Source: Solimicrobium silvestre | GTDB taxonomy: Bacteria > Pseudomonadota > Gammaproteobacteria > Burkholderiales > Burkholderiaceae_D | NCBI RefSeq assembly: GCF_002976435.1 | Contig: NZ_PUGF01000017.1 | Span: 1 to 64,000, forward strand | Direction of reading: 5' to 3' | DNA: 64,000 nt | In this document: positions 19,546-26,733 of the stretch, one piece after another | How positions within the stretch are numbered: the first letter of the stretch is position 1 | Layout: every line of letters begins with the position of its first letter | Notes under the pieces: model-generated | What the model saw: only the letters and a program-made list of their open reading frames with translations | Told to the model about the DNA's origin: nothing | The model's database searches: none | Program-made: the position numbers and the translations under genes

Positions 19546-20925
19546 CTAGTCATGCTCTTTTTTGTCAGCTGGTTTCCCTTCTTCCTTCGAATTTTTGGGG
19601 GCCAGTTTCTTGTGTAAATTTTCATCCACTTTTTGTGGTTCAGCTTTACTAGGTTCCACAGGTTGTGGCGGAATTGGAGAAACTTCATTAGTTGGTGGCG
19701 GTTCTGCTCGTTTCACAGGTGAAGGTTTTGTTTCAACTACTGGTGAACGTACTTGTGTTGGCGGTGTTTCATTTGGGCGCACATGATTTTGATTATTGTG
19801 TTCCGACTCACTCGTCGTCGGGCGAGTAGTGGGCGGAGCAATTGGTGAAGGATGTTCTATCTGGTTATTAGGCTTTGTATGCTTTGAATTCGGTACCACA
19901 GGTTGAGAATGCGCTGACACCGTGGATACTTGACGAGCCGATGTGATTTCAGCTGCCGGTGCTACGTTTGTATGCGGATGTATCAACGCAGATGGGACTA
20001 TCGGACGAACAACTTGTGCAGACGGTAATGTCATTGGTGGATGTCCTGCTACATAAGTTGGTATAGCTTTGGTTGAAACAGGTTCAGGAGCTGCTGCATT
20101 GACTACAGGTGTTTGAGCAGCAGCTAAGTGTGGTTGTGCCGGAATAGAAGTATTTACTGCTTGTCCGTTAGCCGTGGAGTTTGCCGGTGCGATGACGGTT
20201 ACGTTGGTAATGTTGGTTGTGTTGGTTTGATTGTTGTTGGTAATGTGCATTCCTGATCTAATAATTGGCGGCAAACCAGAGACCACTGCAGGTGAAGTAC
20301 CAATTGGTGCTGGTACGATCAAACCGTAATACGAACCGGGAGGCGCTGGGATGAACACGCCTTCAGGGCCATTTGGACGTGATCCTGCGATGACGCCTAA
20401 CGTTATGACACCAATAGCAATGTTTGCGTTTAAAGATGGTGCAACAAAAGATATCCCCGGCGCAGCCCAAAAACCATTAACGAAAATTACTGAATTATCG
20501 CGATGGTCATAGTATGGATTATTCCAGTGATAACCGGGGCGTGGTGGCGGTGCCCAACTGCCATGCGCCCAGACCCAATTTCCCTCCCAAACCCAATAAC
20601 CTCCAGTCCAAATTTCATCATCAGAAGGTTGTGGTGGCGGTGTATCCACTAACATAGGCGGCGGTGCCCAATCAACTCTAATTGGCGACGGTTGAACTAG
20701 CGGAGGTTCAACATAGACGCTTACAACTGATTGCGGAGCCGGTGGAGCGTACTCTTGCGACGAAACTCCTGATTGTTGCGCAGAAACTTGAGTTGTATCC
20801 GGCATTGCTTGAGTGGACGATTGTGAGTCTGATTGATTTACAGCTGGTTGCGTCGCTGTATCCGACTGCTCCTTGGCGCTACAGCCGGCCAATAATATTG
20901 CTAAAGTGATGGCTATCTTTTTCAA
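19546..20925 (-). CDS. Proline-rich lipoprotein with WXXGXW-type repeats
   Basis: A 459-residue lipoprotein: signal peptide with lipobox LAGC (Cys15), a Ser/Thr/Gln-rich linker to about 80, then a Trp-rich region (GGYWVWEGNWVWAHGSWAPPP, about residues 108-128) of the YXWXXG/WXXGXW repeat type. A hydrophobic Gly-rich section follows, then about 250 residues rich in Pro, Thr and Val. The last 80 residues are charged. This architecture suits a surface or periplasmic cell-envelope protein; no enzymatic motif is visible. The C-terminal Pro-rich half is low complexity. It is transcribed alone, and the RBS region has GGAG at 20930-20934 on the minus strand. Confidence 0.8.
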   Translation of the reverse strand: MKKIAITLAILLAGCSAKEQSDTATQPAVNQSDSQSSTQAMPDTTQVSAQQSGVSSQEYAPPAPQSVVSVYVEPPLVQPSPIRVDWAPPPMLVDTPPPQPSDDEIWTGGYWVWEGNWVWAHGSWAPPPRPGYHWNNPYYDHRDNSVIFVNGFWAAPGISFVAPSLNANIAIGVITLGVIAGSRPNGPEGVFIPAPPGSYYGLIVPAPIGTSPAVVSGLPPIIRSGMHITNNNQTNTTNITNVTVIAPANSTANGQAVNTSIPAQPHLAAAQTPVVNAAAPEPVSTKAIPTYVAGHPPMTLPSAQVVRPIVPSALIHPHTNVAPAAEITSARQVSTVSAHSQPVVPNSKHTKPNNQIEHPSPIAPPTTRPTTSESEHNNQNHVRPNETPPTQVRSPVVETKPSPVKRAEPPPTNEVSPIPPQPVEPSKAEPQKVDENLHKKLAPKNSKEEGKPADKKEHD

Positions 20926-21269
20926 AAAAATCTCCTGGCTAAAACGCTATGTGGGATACCTTGATATTGCCAACAGTGACTAGCTGCTAACTAAAATCGA
21001 TCATTTTTTATTGTGCTTAAGTGATTGGATGGTATCTCATGGTTAGCTCGTTGGTATGTGCGTAGGCGAACATAAGCTTCAGTGAAAACAAGTAAATAAT
21101 ATATTGCGCAACTAGGTGTGCTACCCCACAGACTTTATAAAAAGTAGCGAGTAGATTGAATGACGAATCAAGGCGTAGATCGATTAGTGATAATTGGTTT
21201 GCCACAGCTTTGTCAAGGCTCATACCAATCTGCATTGGGCATTGAAGTTTATTTTTATAGGAGATAGCA
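20926..21269. other. Intergenic region between divergent genes
   Basis: Holds the promoters for the minus-strand lipoprotein and the plus-strand small gene. A minus-strand frame at 21017-21427 is antisense to the small gene and is rejected. Confidence 0.4.
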
Positions 21270-21470
21270 ATGAAAAACAAACCGCTGCATAGCTCTGAAA
21301 AATTGGTGCATTTGGATGCAATCCTTGATGAGGCACTAACAGAATCATTTCCAGCCAGTGATCCAATCGCCGTCAGTTTTCCTCGTGCCGTTGATCTTGC
21401 TTCTAATGAGCCTATTGAGATTGCCAAGGAAGTTCAAAAACGGAAAAAATCATCGAAGCACAAGCATTGA
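21270..21470 (+). CDS. Small conserved protein with ESFPASDP motif
   Basis: A 66-residue charged protein. The core LDEALTESFPASDPIAVS is a motif repeated in many small hypothetical proteins of proteobacteria, whose function is unknown. The C-terminus is basic (KRKKSSKHKH), which might suggest nucleic acid or membrane contact. A good ribosome binding site (TAGGAGA) lies 6 bases before the ATG. It precedes a PRC-barrel gene by 143 bp; similar pairs of stress-linked small proteins and PRC-barrel proteins are common, but a shared role is inference. Confidence 0.75.
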   Translation: MKNKPLHSSEKLVHLDAILDEALTESFPASDPIAVSFPRAVDLASNEPIEIAKEVQKRKKSSKHKH

Positions 21471-21613
21471 AAATATCGATCAATTTACGAAAATTTTATC
21501 TTAAATTGATAGTGTTTTAACGAGCGCAATTTATTCAAAATAGAGTGCAGCCTAATAATTGCTATGCCACTTTTACCACTAATAAATTCCGCCCTTCAAA
21601 AGGAGAAATGTAT

Positions 21614-22408
21614 ATGTTACGTAACTCAAACGAATTTATAAATTGCGCAATTAGTGCAACGGATGGAGCCATTGGCCATATTGAAAATTTTTATTTTGAC
21701 GATAAAACATGGGTCGTCCGCTACTTGATTGTTGATACTGGAAATTGGCTGTTCAGTCGAAAGGTATTAATTTCACCCAGAGCGGTTGAGCAAGTGAACT
21801 GGGAAAATAAAACAATCAGTGTCAATATTACTAAAGAGCAGGTAAAAAGTAGCCCGAATATTGATACGGAAAAACCAGTTTCGCGACAGCATGAAATGAC
21901 GTACAACGGATATTATGGATACCCATATTATTGGGAAGAAATTGGCCTGTGGGGAATTGACGATTACCCACCGATGATGATGCCTATCTATACCGAAAGC
22001 TTAACGGCACCGCTTGGCGTAGAGCAAGAAATAGAACGTTCTCAGGAGCAAATAAAATCAAAAAACTATGATCCCCATTTGCGTAGCTATAAAGAAATAG
22101 AAACGTATCGGATATTAACAAGCGATGGCGAAATAGGGCATGTAAAAGGTTTGCTTATCGATGAAGAAAATTGGATCGTGCGATACATCATCGTTGATAC
22201 AACTGCTTGGTGGCCTAGCCAGGGAGTACTTATTGAAATTCAGCGAATTAAGGAAGTAAACTGGGCTGATAATACAATCCATATCAACCTGACACAGCAG
22301 TCAATAATAGACGCACCACCTTACGATTCAAAAGAATTATTTAATCAAGAAAAGGAAATGGGACTTAAAGAACACTATCAACGTCTTGGTTATCGAATTG
22401 GCGAATAG
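21614..22408 (+). CDS. Protein with two PRC-barrel domains
   Basis: A 264-residue soluble protein with two PRC-barrel domains: residues about 1-75 (ATDGAIGHIENFYFDDKTWVVRYLIVDT) and about 165-245 (TSDGEIGHVKGLLIDEENWIVRYIIVDT). A Tyr-rich linker joins them. The fold is shared with RimM and the photosynthetic reaction-centre H subunit. The ATG at 21614 is favoured because AAAAGGAG sits 8-9 bases before it; ATG at 21608 is too close to that site. Function is unknown; in many proteobacteria such proteins are stress- or envelope-associated. Ends before the terminator repeat at 22530. Confidence 0.85.
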   Translation: MLRNSNEFINCAISATDGAIGHIENFYFDDKTWVVRYLIVDTGNWLFSRKVLISPRAVEQVNWENKTISVNITKEQVKSSPNIDTEKPVSRQHEMTYNGYYGYPYYWEEIGLWGIDDYPPMMMPIYTESLTAPLGVEQEIERSQEQIKSKNYDPHLRSYKEIETYRILTSDGEIGHVKGLLIDEENWIVRYIIVDTTAWWPSQGVLIEIQRIKEVNWADNTIHINLTQQSIIDAPPYDSKELFNQEKEMGLKEHYQRLGYRIGE

Positions 22409-22523
22409 ACGGTTGAGTTCCTATTGATGCTAATAACGTTAAGTGATGTTTACGGCTTTAAATTAATGAAAAATCCTTATGTTTAAATGATTTTCAAGAA
22501 AGATTTAAATCTTTTCATTCTGC

Positions 22524-22585
22524 AATACTAAAACCCCGAATTTTTCAATGAAATCAATCATTAAGAAGTTCGGGGTTTTTCATTT
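22524..22585. repeat. Dispersed terminator repeat, copy 2
   Basis: Near copy of 17863-17925. The hairpin arms are 22530-22540 and 22569-22579, with flanking runs of A and T, so it can serve both the PRC-barrel gene and the convergent glyoxalase-like gene. Confidence 0.8.
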
Positions 22586-22587
22586 TT

Positions 22588-22640
22588 GGTTTATCGGAAG
22601 GTTCTATAGGATTACTATGCGCCTACTGTCAGTTGAGCAT
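22588..22640 (+). pseudogene. Remnant of the 3' part of a TRIC-type gene
   Basis: TTATCGGAAGGTTCTATAGG and the bases after it match 19311-19341 of the TRIC gene with six differences, all transitions. After a gap of about 20 bases the match resumes at GCGCCTACTGTCAGTTG, corresponding to the codons near 19360-19375. It cannot encode a protein by itself. It directly follows the second terminator repeat. Confidence 0.55.
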
Positions 22641-22650
22641 GAGTGAATTG

Positions 22651-23040
22651 TTAGATCGCAGCGAGCGCACTAATCATGACGTAATACCCATCCAGATCAC
22701 GGAGTGCGAATTCACTGGTGCCCGTATTGGGATTCAAATGAGGCTCCTCTTCCAGTCCAACGACAAGAGCACGTGCTCGAAGCAGAGTCTCGTTGAAGTC
22801 ATCTACACGAAAGAACAAGAGTAGTCCATTGCCAGGCTGAACATGATCAGGACTAGTCAGTGGCGGATGGTCGTGACTTCCCCACTGGTGAAGGCAAAGC
22901 AAAACCGTGCCATCGGTGTCTATAATTTGCCCGAAGTAATCATGAGCGGGCTTCGTTTCCGTTTGACCAAATAGCGACTGATACCACCTGAAGCTGCTAG
23001 CAACATCAGCAACGCCGATGATTGTCCATGTACGTTTCAT
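22651..23040 (-). CDS. Glyoxalase/bleomycin-resistance family protein
   Basis: A 129-residue VOC-fold protein with the paired beta-alpha-beta-beta-beta modules: TIIGVADVASSFRWYQSLFG at the start, and FFRVDDFNETLLRARAL and FALRDLDGYYVMIS in the second half. Typical metal ligands are only partly visible (H and E positions), so a specific enzyme cannot be named. The ATG at 23040 is preceded by GGAGGAAATT, an excellent ribosome binding site; the frame opening at 23106 runs through the previous pseudogene. The gene overlaps the tail of the frameshifted antitoxin frame. Confidence 0.8.
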   Translation of the reverse strand: MKRTWTIIGVADVASSFRWYQSLFGQTETKPAHDYFGQIIDTDGTVLLCLHQWGSHDHPPLTSPDHVQPGNGLLLFFRVDDFNETLLRARALVVGLEEEPHLNPNTGTSEFALRDLDGYYVMISALAAI

Positions 23041-23292
23041 AATTTCCTCCGGAGGTAGCGGCCATGTTGACCAAGGCATCAATGGTAAATAGATTGATCT
23101 TGCCACGCATCAGATCAGATATGCGAGGTTGCGCCACACCAAACAATTTGGCAGCTTCTAATCGGGTTAGATTGGTGTGAGTAATGTGATTTTTAATGCC
23201 TGCATTAAAGACGAACGCAGTTTAATGTTAGTGACTTCTTCAGGTGTGTCTTCAATGGCGTCCCACACGCTGGCAAATTGTTTGTTTTTCAT
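23006..23292 (-). pseudogene. XRE-family antitoxin-like gene broken by a single frameshift
   Basis: The first frame reads MKNKQFASVWDAIEDTPEEV, then TNIKLRSSLMQAL, the N-terminus of a common XRE antitoxin family, and then stops after 8 more residues. The frame one base away continues with LEAAKLFGVAQPRISDLMRG, then KINLFTIDALVNMA, which is exactly the missing helix-turn-helix. The junction lies near 23198-23205 at a run of five A. It could be a real mutation or a sequencing error; no canonical slippery heptamer is in frame. No HigB/RelE-like toxin adjoins it. Ribosome binding site GGGAG is present. Confidence 0.8.
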
Positions 23293-23333
23293 TATTTGAT
23301 CTCCCTTAATAAGTTCCGGTAAGTGAGTAATTA

Positions 23334-23630
23334 TTATCCGGGGGAATGCGTTTTCAGCCATTCGCGTAAAGCAGCATCAATACGCGTTTGCCAGCCATCA
23401 CCGGAGGCTTTGAAATGCGCAATGACATCATGTGAAAGACGGATGTTGATGCGTTCTTTTGGATGCTCTGCGCGTGGCCGACCACGTGGTTTGAGCATGG
23501 TCTGAGCGACTTTAGCACTAAATAATTGGGGTAACACTTCATTGGCTGGACGAGCTTTAGCAAAATCCTTAGCAGTCCATTCAGGATTTTCGTCGTCGAT
23601 TAATTCAGGATTTGGTTTTTTGCTCATCAT
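23334..23630 (-). CDS. brnA: BrnA-type antitoxin
   Basis: A 98-residue antitoxin with a C-terminal ribbon-helix-helix (ERINIRLSHDVIAHFKASGDGWQTRIDAALREWL), preceded by a basic PRGRPRAEHP stretch. The N-terminal part (ELIDDENPEWTAKDFAKARPANEVLP) matches the toxin-wrapping region of the BrnA family. BrnA neutralises BrnT and represses their shared promoter. Its start overlaps the end of brnT by 26 bp. The toxin is first, as usual for brnTA. Confidence 0.9.
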   Translation of the reverse strand: MMSKKPNPELIDDENPEWTAKDFAKARPANEVLPQLFSAKVAQTMLKPRGRPRAEHPKERINIRLSHDVIAHFKASGDGWQTRIDAALREWLKTHSPG

Positions 23631-23886
23631 AATAGTTCACCTCCCGTTGGTTCGCTTTACGCAAGCTAATCACATGCATCTTGTCTGCACGTGGCGTGAA
23701 CACGACAGCGTGTAGCCGATATTCAATCAGACCAAGGGCAAGGTAACGCCGCTCGCCGTAATCTTTACGGACATCCTCTTCAATAAGAGCGCTTGACCAG
23801 TTTAATTGCTCGACCAGGCTGAATGATAAACCTCGATCAGATATGTTGCGTTCATTTTTTACTGGATCAAAAGAGATTTCCATCTG
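23605..23886 (-). CDS. brnT: BrnT-type ribonuclease toxin
   Basis: A 93-residue BrnT/RelE-fold toxin. Motifs visible are FDPVKNERNISDRGLSF near the N-terminus, EDVRKDYGERRYLALG in the middle and HVISLRKANQREVNYY at the end, which are the family's conserved blocks with the catalytic Arg/His region. The start at 23886 (MEISFDPVK) is preferred over the frame opening at 23919. BrnT inhibits translation by cutting RNA; the antitoxin gene follows with overlap. Confidence 0.9.
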   Translation of the reverse strand, partial: QMEISFDPVKNERNISDRGLSFSLVEQLNWSSALIEEDVRKDYGERRYLALGLIEYRLHAVVFTPRADKMHVISLRKANQREVNYYDEQKTKS

Positions 23887-24157
23887 ATTTATTGTACTCA
23901 CAAAAAATATGCGAGTCAATTAATCCGAAAATGGAATTTGAGGTAACACGTAGTAAATTAAGAAATACGAAAAAACGTTTTAGCCTGGCACTGGTTCGGG
24001 TATTTTTTTAACGGTTTTTGTAATTGAGTTTCAATCTTCCCACTTTGTTCGATTTACCCATTGCAAATAGTAAAATTGCTTTTAGTTAATGATGCCGCTA
24101 TGTTATTTTATTACTTCATTTTTTTAATTACCCACTAAATACCAAAGGGAGATTTCT

Positions 24158-25345
24158 TTGCAAAACAAGACTTTAAGTAAATTGGGCTGTCTGCTGTTTC
24201 TAATCGGCATGGTTAATGGCACTCAAGTGCTGGCGGCTTCTTGCGAAGATAATTTTTCTTCCTCTGGAAGTTTTTTTACCGGGAGTACTTTTAAAACCTG
24301 GGCTGAGCTGCCGAATAGTAAGTTTGAGAGTGCCTATAAGGGCGCTTATATGTACACAGTTAAGGATGGCTGGAAGATTCTGCAATCCAATAAAGAGATG
24401 GGCGTAATCTCTGCGGCACAAGCCGCTTCGTACGCTAAAGGTAAAGTTATTCCCCTGAATATTGCGGTTGAAAAATTAGGTGCAGGTACAAAAATCTCGC
24501 TGGTGTATACCACGCCAGCCGGGGCTGTTTCACCGGAAGCGGCAGTTAAAACGCATTTTTGTAAAACAATTGAGGCCGCTGAAGCTGAGCAAGCTGACAC
24601 AACTGCGGTAGCGGTGAATGCGCCAAATGCGTCAAATACCAAGCCGGTAGCAAATACGAAAACAATGGAGGGCGCAGACGATAAAGCGCAGGCTAATAAC
24701 ATTAAGACTGACGAATTCATTAAAGGAAACAAGCCTTGCCTCGGTGGTATTTGTATTGGTGATGACGTCGCCTCACTGAGCAAAATTACCTGGGCGCCGA
24801 TGCCAAGCAACTTCAAAAATTATCACCCTAGCGATGTGGAAGTGCAAAATATGATGCACGGCCAGAAATTTGTTGCCGGTGCCAATTCTGCTGATATCTT
24901 GCGTGGTGCAATGCCGTATATGGCATTCAGTATTTTTGATAGTGATGCGGTCCCAAAGTTGACTGAGCTACATGGTTTTTGCGAGAATATGGCGGGTTTT
25001 TTAGGTAGTTATAAATCAGATAGTGGATTTGATACCTATGTTGTCGTGAATGTTTTACCTGATGCTTATCCATCGCCACGCAAACTGCAGGTCACTTCAA
25101 TTCGACGTAATTACCCTACGATTTATACCGAAGATCAAGTTAAAGAGTTAGCCAGCCAATTTAAAAAGCGTTATGCCAGCATTCCTGGTGAGGCTTACCG
25201 AGCCACGCATACTAAACCGTCTGAGGTTGAGTGGTCGTTTCAAAATCGCGCATTAATAATCGGTTATTCCGGAGGATGGATGTCAAGCCGAATTGAGCAG
25301 TTTAAACAATACCCCGGTTGTGGGAAAGCGCTCAGCATAGATTGA
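24158..25345 (+). CDS. Secreted hypothetical protein of 395 residues
   Basis: I do not recognise a family. Starts at TTG (24158) after AAAGGGAG, 7 bases away. Residues 1-26 form a signal peptide ending VLAAS. An N-terminal domain (about 27-130) resembles a small beta protein with two Cys, followed by an Ala/Asn/Thr-rich linker (about 133-180). The C-terminal domain (about 190-395) starts CLGGICIGDDVASL and carries YTEDQVKELASQFKKRY and a final Cys. The protein is probably periplasmic or exported. It ends before the hairpin at 25373-25412 and has no operon partner. Confidence 0.65.
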   Translation: MQNKTLSKLGCLLFLIGMVNGTQVLAASCEDNFSSSGSFFTGSTFKTWAELPNSKFESAYKGAYMYTVKDGWKILQSNKEMGVISAAQAASYAKGKVIPLNIAVEKLGAGTKISLVYTTPAGAVSPEAAVKTHFCKTIEAAEAEQADTTAVAVNAPNASNTKPVANTKTMEGADDKAQANNIKTDEFIKGNKPCLGGICIGDDVASLSKITWAPMPSNFKNYHPSDVEVQNMMHGQKFVAGANSADILRGAMPYMAFSIFDSDAVPKLTELHGFCENMAGFLGSYKSDSGFDTYVVVNVLPDAYPSPRKLQVTSIRRNYPTIYTEDQVKELASQFKKRYASIPGEAYRATHTKPSEVEWSFQNRALIIGYSGGWMSSRIEQFKQYPGCGKALSID

Positions 25346-25372
25346 GGAAGTAAGGTGTAAGTAATTTTATGA

Positions 25373-25412
25373 TTTGATCTAATGCACGCTCGCCGGTGGG
25401 CATTAGATCAAA
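25373..25412. terminator. Long hairpin between convergent genes
   Basis: TTTGATCTAATGC (25373-25385) and GCATTAGATCAAA (25400-25412) form a perfect 13-bp stem with a 14-base loop. It lies after the secreted protein gene and before the convergent repressor gene. T-rich sequence follows after five bases. Confidence 0.6.
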
Positions 25413-25548
25413 CTCAATTTTTACCCCCATCTCGCTTGCATGTGGTGAATTACCCTAATCGTTTGCTAGCGGAACGGTTTGTGCCCCCCAGGTAACACTA
25501 AACACCAGACATTAATTCCCTGTACCTATCATCAAACTAAGCAGCGCT

Positions 25549-25989
25549 TTAGTCTTTCTTGCCCAATTTTGCAAGAGCGTTTCCTGCTGCGCTGATTACG
25601 TCTCTCCCTTCATCATTACTGTGGCGGAAGTTGTCGAGTAACGCGGCTTCACGTCTGTTGCGTGCTACGCCGAATACTTCTGTTTCATGGGGTTCCGCCG
25701 TGACTTGGCTGGGGACATTGGAACTGTTCTGATACGTTTGCTGTGTCTGAGCTACGCCCAGAACATGACGAGGCATAGATACGCGCTGGCCAGTCAGGAC
25801 GTAAAGAACGTCTACCCCTGTCTCTGAAATGGCGGCTAAGTAGGCGGCATCTGGTGCGCGTCCACCACTTTCATAATTAAATTGGGATGCTCGCTTAGTG
25901 CCGCCAATCGCTGCAAACGCAGTTTGGGACATGCCAAGTCGTTTGCGTTCTTCCTTTAATCGCACACCAATATCTAATAAATTAGTCAT
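25549..25989 (-). CDS. Phage-type XRE family repressor
   Basis: A 146-residue protein with an N-terminal helix-turn-helix (RLKEERKRLGMSQTAFAAIGGTKRASQFNYESGGRAPDAAYLAAI, about residues 11-55) and the typical GVDVLYVLTGQR segment of prophage CI-like or Cro-like regulators. The C-terminal half is Gln/Asn-rich, then helical, and lacks a peptidase domain, so it would not be a LexA-type self-cleaving repressor. It diverges from the small gene at 26101 across a palindromic operator (26054-26074). The arrangement suggests a retained phage control region. Confidence 0.82.
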   Translation of the reverse strand: MTNLLDIGVRLKEERKRLGMSQTAFAAIGGTKRASQFNYESGGRAPDAAYLAAISETGVDVLYVLTGQRVSMPRHVLGVAQTQQTYQNSSNVPSQVTAEPHETEVFGVARNRREAALLDNFRHSNDEGRDVISAAGNALAKLGKKD

Positions 25990-26053
25990 ATTCCAATAAA
26001 GTTATTGCGCATGCTCACAAAAGTAGGCATAATTAGCAAAAATAAATATCAAA

Positions 26054-26074
26054 TTAACCACTTGCGGTGGTTAA
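26054..26074. promoter_or_regulatory. Palindromic operator in a divergent regulator region
   Basis: TTAACCAC (26054-26061) and GTGGTTAA (26067-26074) are perfect 8-bp arms with a 5-bp spacer, located between the repressor gene and the Cro-like gene, 27 bp before the latter's start. Confidence 0.6.
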
Positions 26075-26100
26075 GCATTTTGCATATAGGAGTCATGTGA

Positions 26101-26304
26101 ATGACGCCCGGACAAGTTCAACAAGCCAAACTCATCAAAGAAAGCTTTCGTGAGTGTGGCCTGACTTTTACCCAGAGGGGTAAAGAAAACGACGCCTCCA
26201 AGCGGTTTACCGCGTGCGCGGGTTCGATAAAGTGCATTATGGTAAAGCATGATATAGCAGTGAGGCCCGGCATGAAAACACCGGGCGATCAACCGCCTGA
26301 ATGA
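26101..26304 (+). pseudogene. Small phage DNA-binding (Cro/Nlp-like) gene with two compensating frameshifts
   Basis: The annotated frame gives 67 residues. Its start (MTPGQVQQAKLIKESFRECG) and end (HDIAVRPGMKTPG) match a small phage regulator family. The middle does not, but the +1 frame over about 26194-26250 reads RRLQAVYRVRGFDKVHYGK, the expected helix-turn-helix. So two indels shift the frame out and back. The reading frame survives without the DNA-binding centre. It has an RBS (AGGAG, 26088-26092). It may be inactive, or the sequence may hold errors. Confidence 0.6.
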
Positions 26305-26490
26305 TGCTCACCATAACAAGCAAATTGATGTGAAGGCGATTTCCATCGCTGTTTTGCGAATTCCCCCGGCTATGGACACTTGCAGTTTTCTATTTGCAAT
26401 TCCCGTACGCCTCCCAACGCTCAAATTGAGCCGGCCACAGCACGTTTTCTATTTTCCCATAACCACTAGCAAGACAAAAGGAGTTTAACG

Positions 26491-26733
26491 ATGAACCGGC
26501 AACTTACCTTATATCTTCCCAATCCACTGGCCGCTCGTGTAACGCTGTTTTTATCGACTAAAGGCCAACCGCTTACTACCTGCCGTTCCGTTGATGAACG
26601 GTTAGGTAAGAATCATAAAAGCAGTTTAAAAAATCTTAATGCCGTCATGGCTGCAACATACTATTTTCGGTTGAAACGGCAAGTCGCAGGTGACAGGGTT
26701 TGCGCGGAGTTTATTAAGAATAGGAGTGAATAA
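26491..26733 (+). CDS. Small protein upstream of fimbrial adhesin, function unknown
   Basis: An 80-residue protein with no recognised family. It has an excellent ribosome binding site (AAAAGGAG, 8 bases before ATG). The stretch NAVMAATYYFRLKRQVAGDRV resembles the C-terminal beta strand region of some fimbrial subunits, which would make it a fimbrial remnant, but this is uncertain. Its stop overlaps the adhesin start by one base (TAATG), so the two are co-translated. Confidence 0.5.
   Translation: MNRQLTLYLPNPLAARVTLFLSTKGQPLTTCRSVDERLGKNHKSSLKNLNAVMAATYYFRLKRQVAGDRVCAEFIKNRSE

Noticed and set aside
21017-21427. A 136-codon minus-strand frame
   Set aside because: It overlaps the small plus-strand gene with the ESFPASDP motif, which has a good ribosome binding site; the antisense frame has none.
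23190-23210. Programmed -1 frameshift in the XRE antitoxin gene
   Set aside because: The A run is short and no in-frame X XXY YYZ heptamer or downstream structure is evident; mutation or sequence error is simpler.
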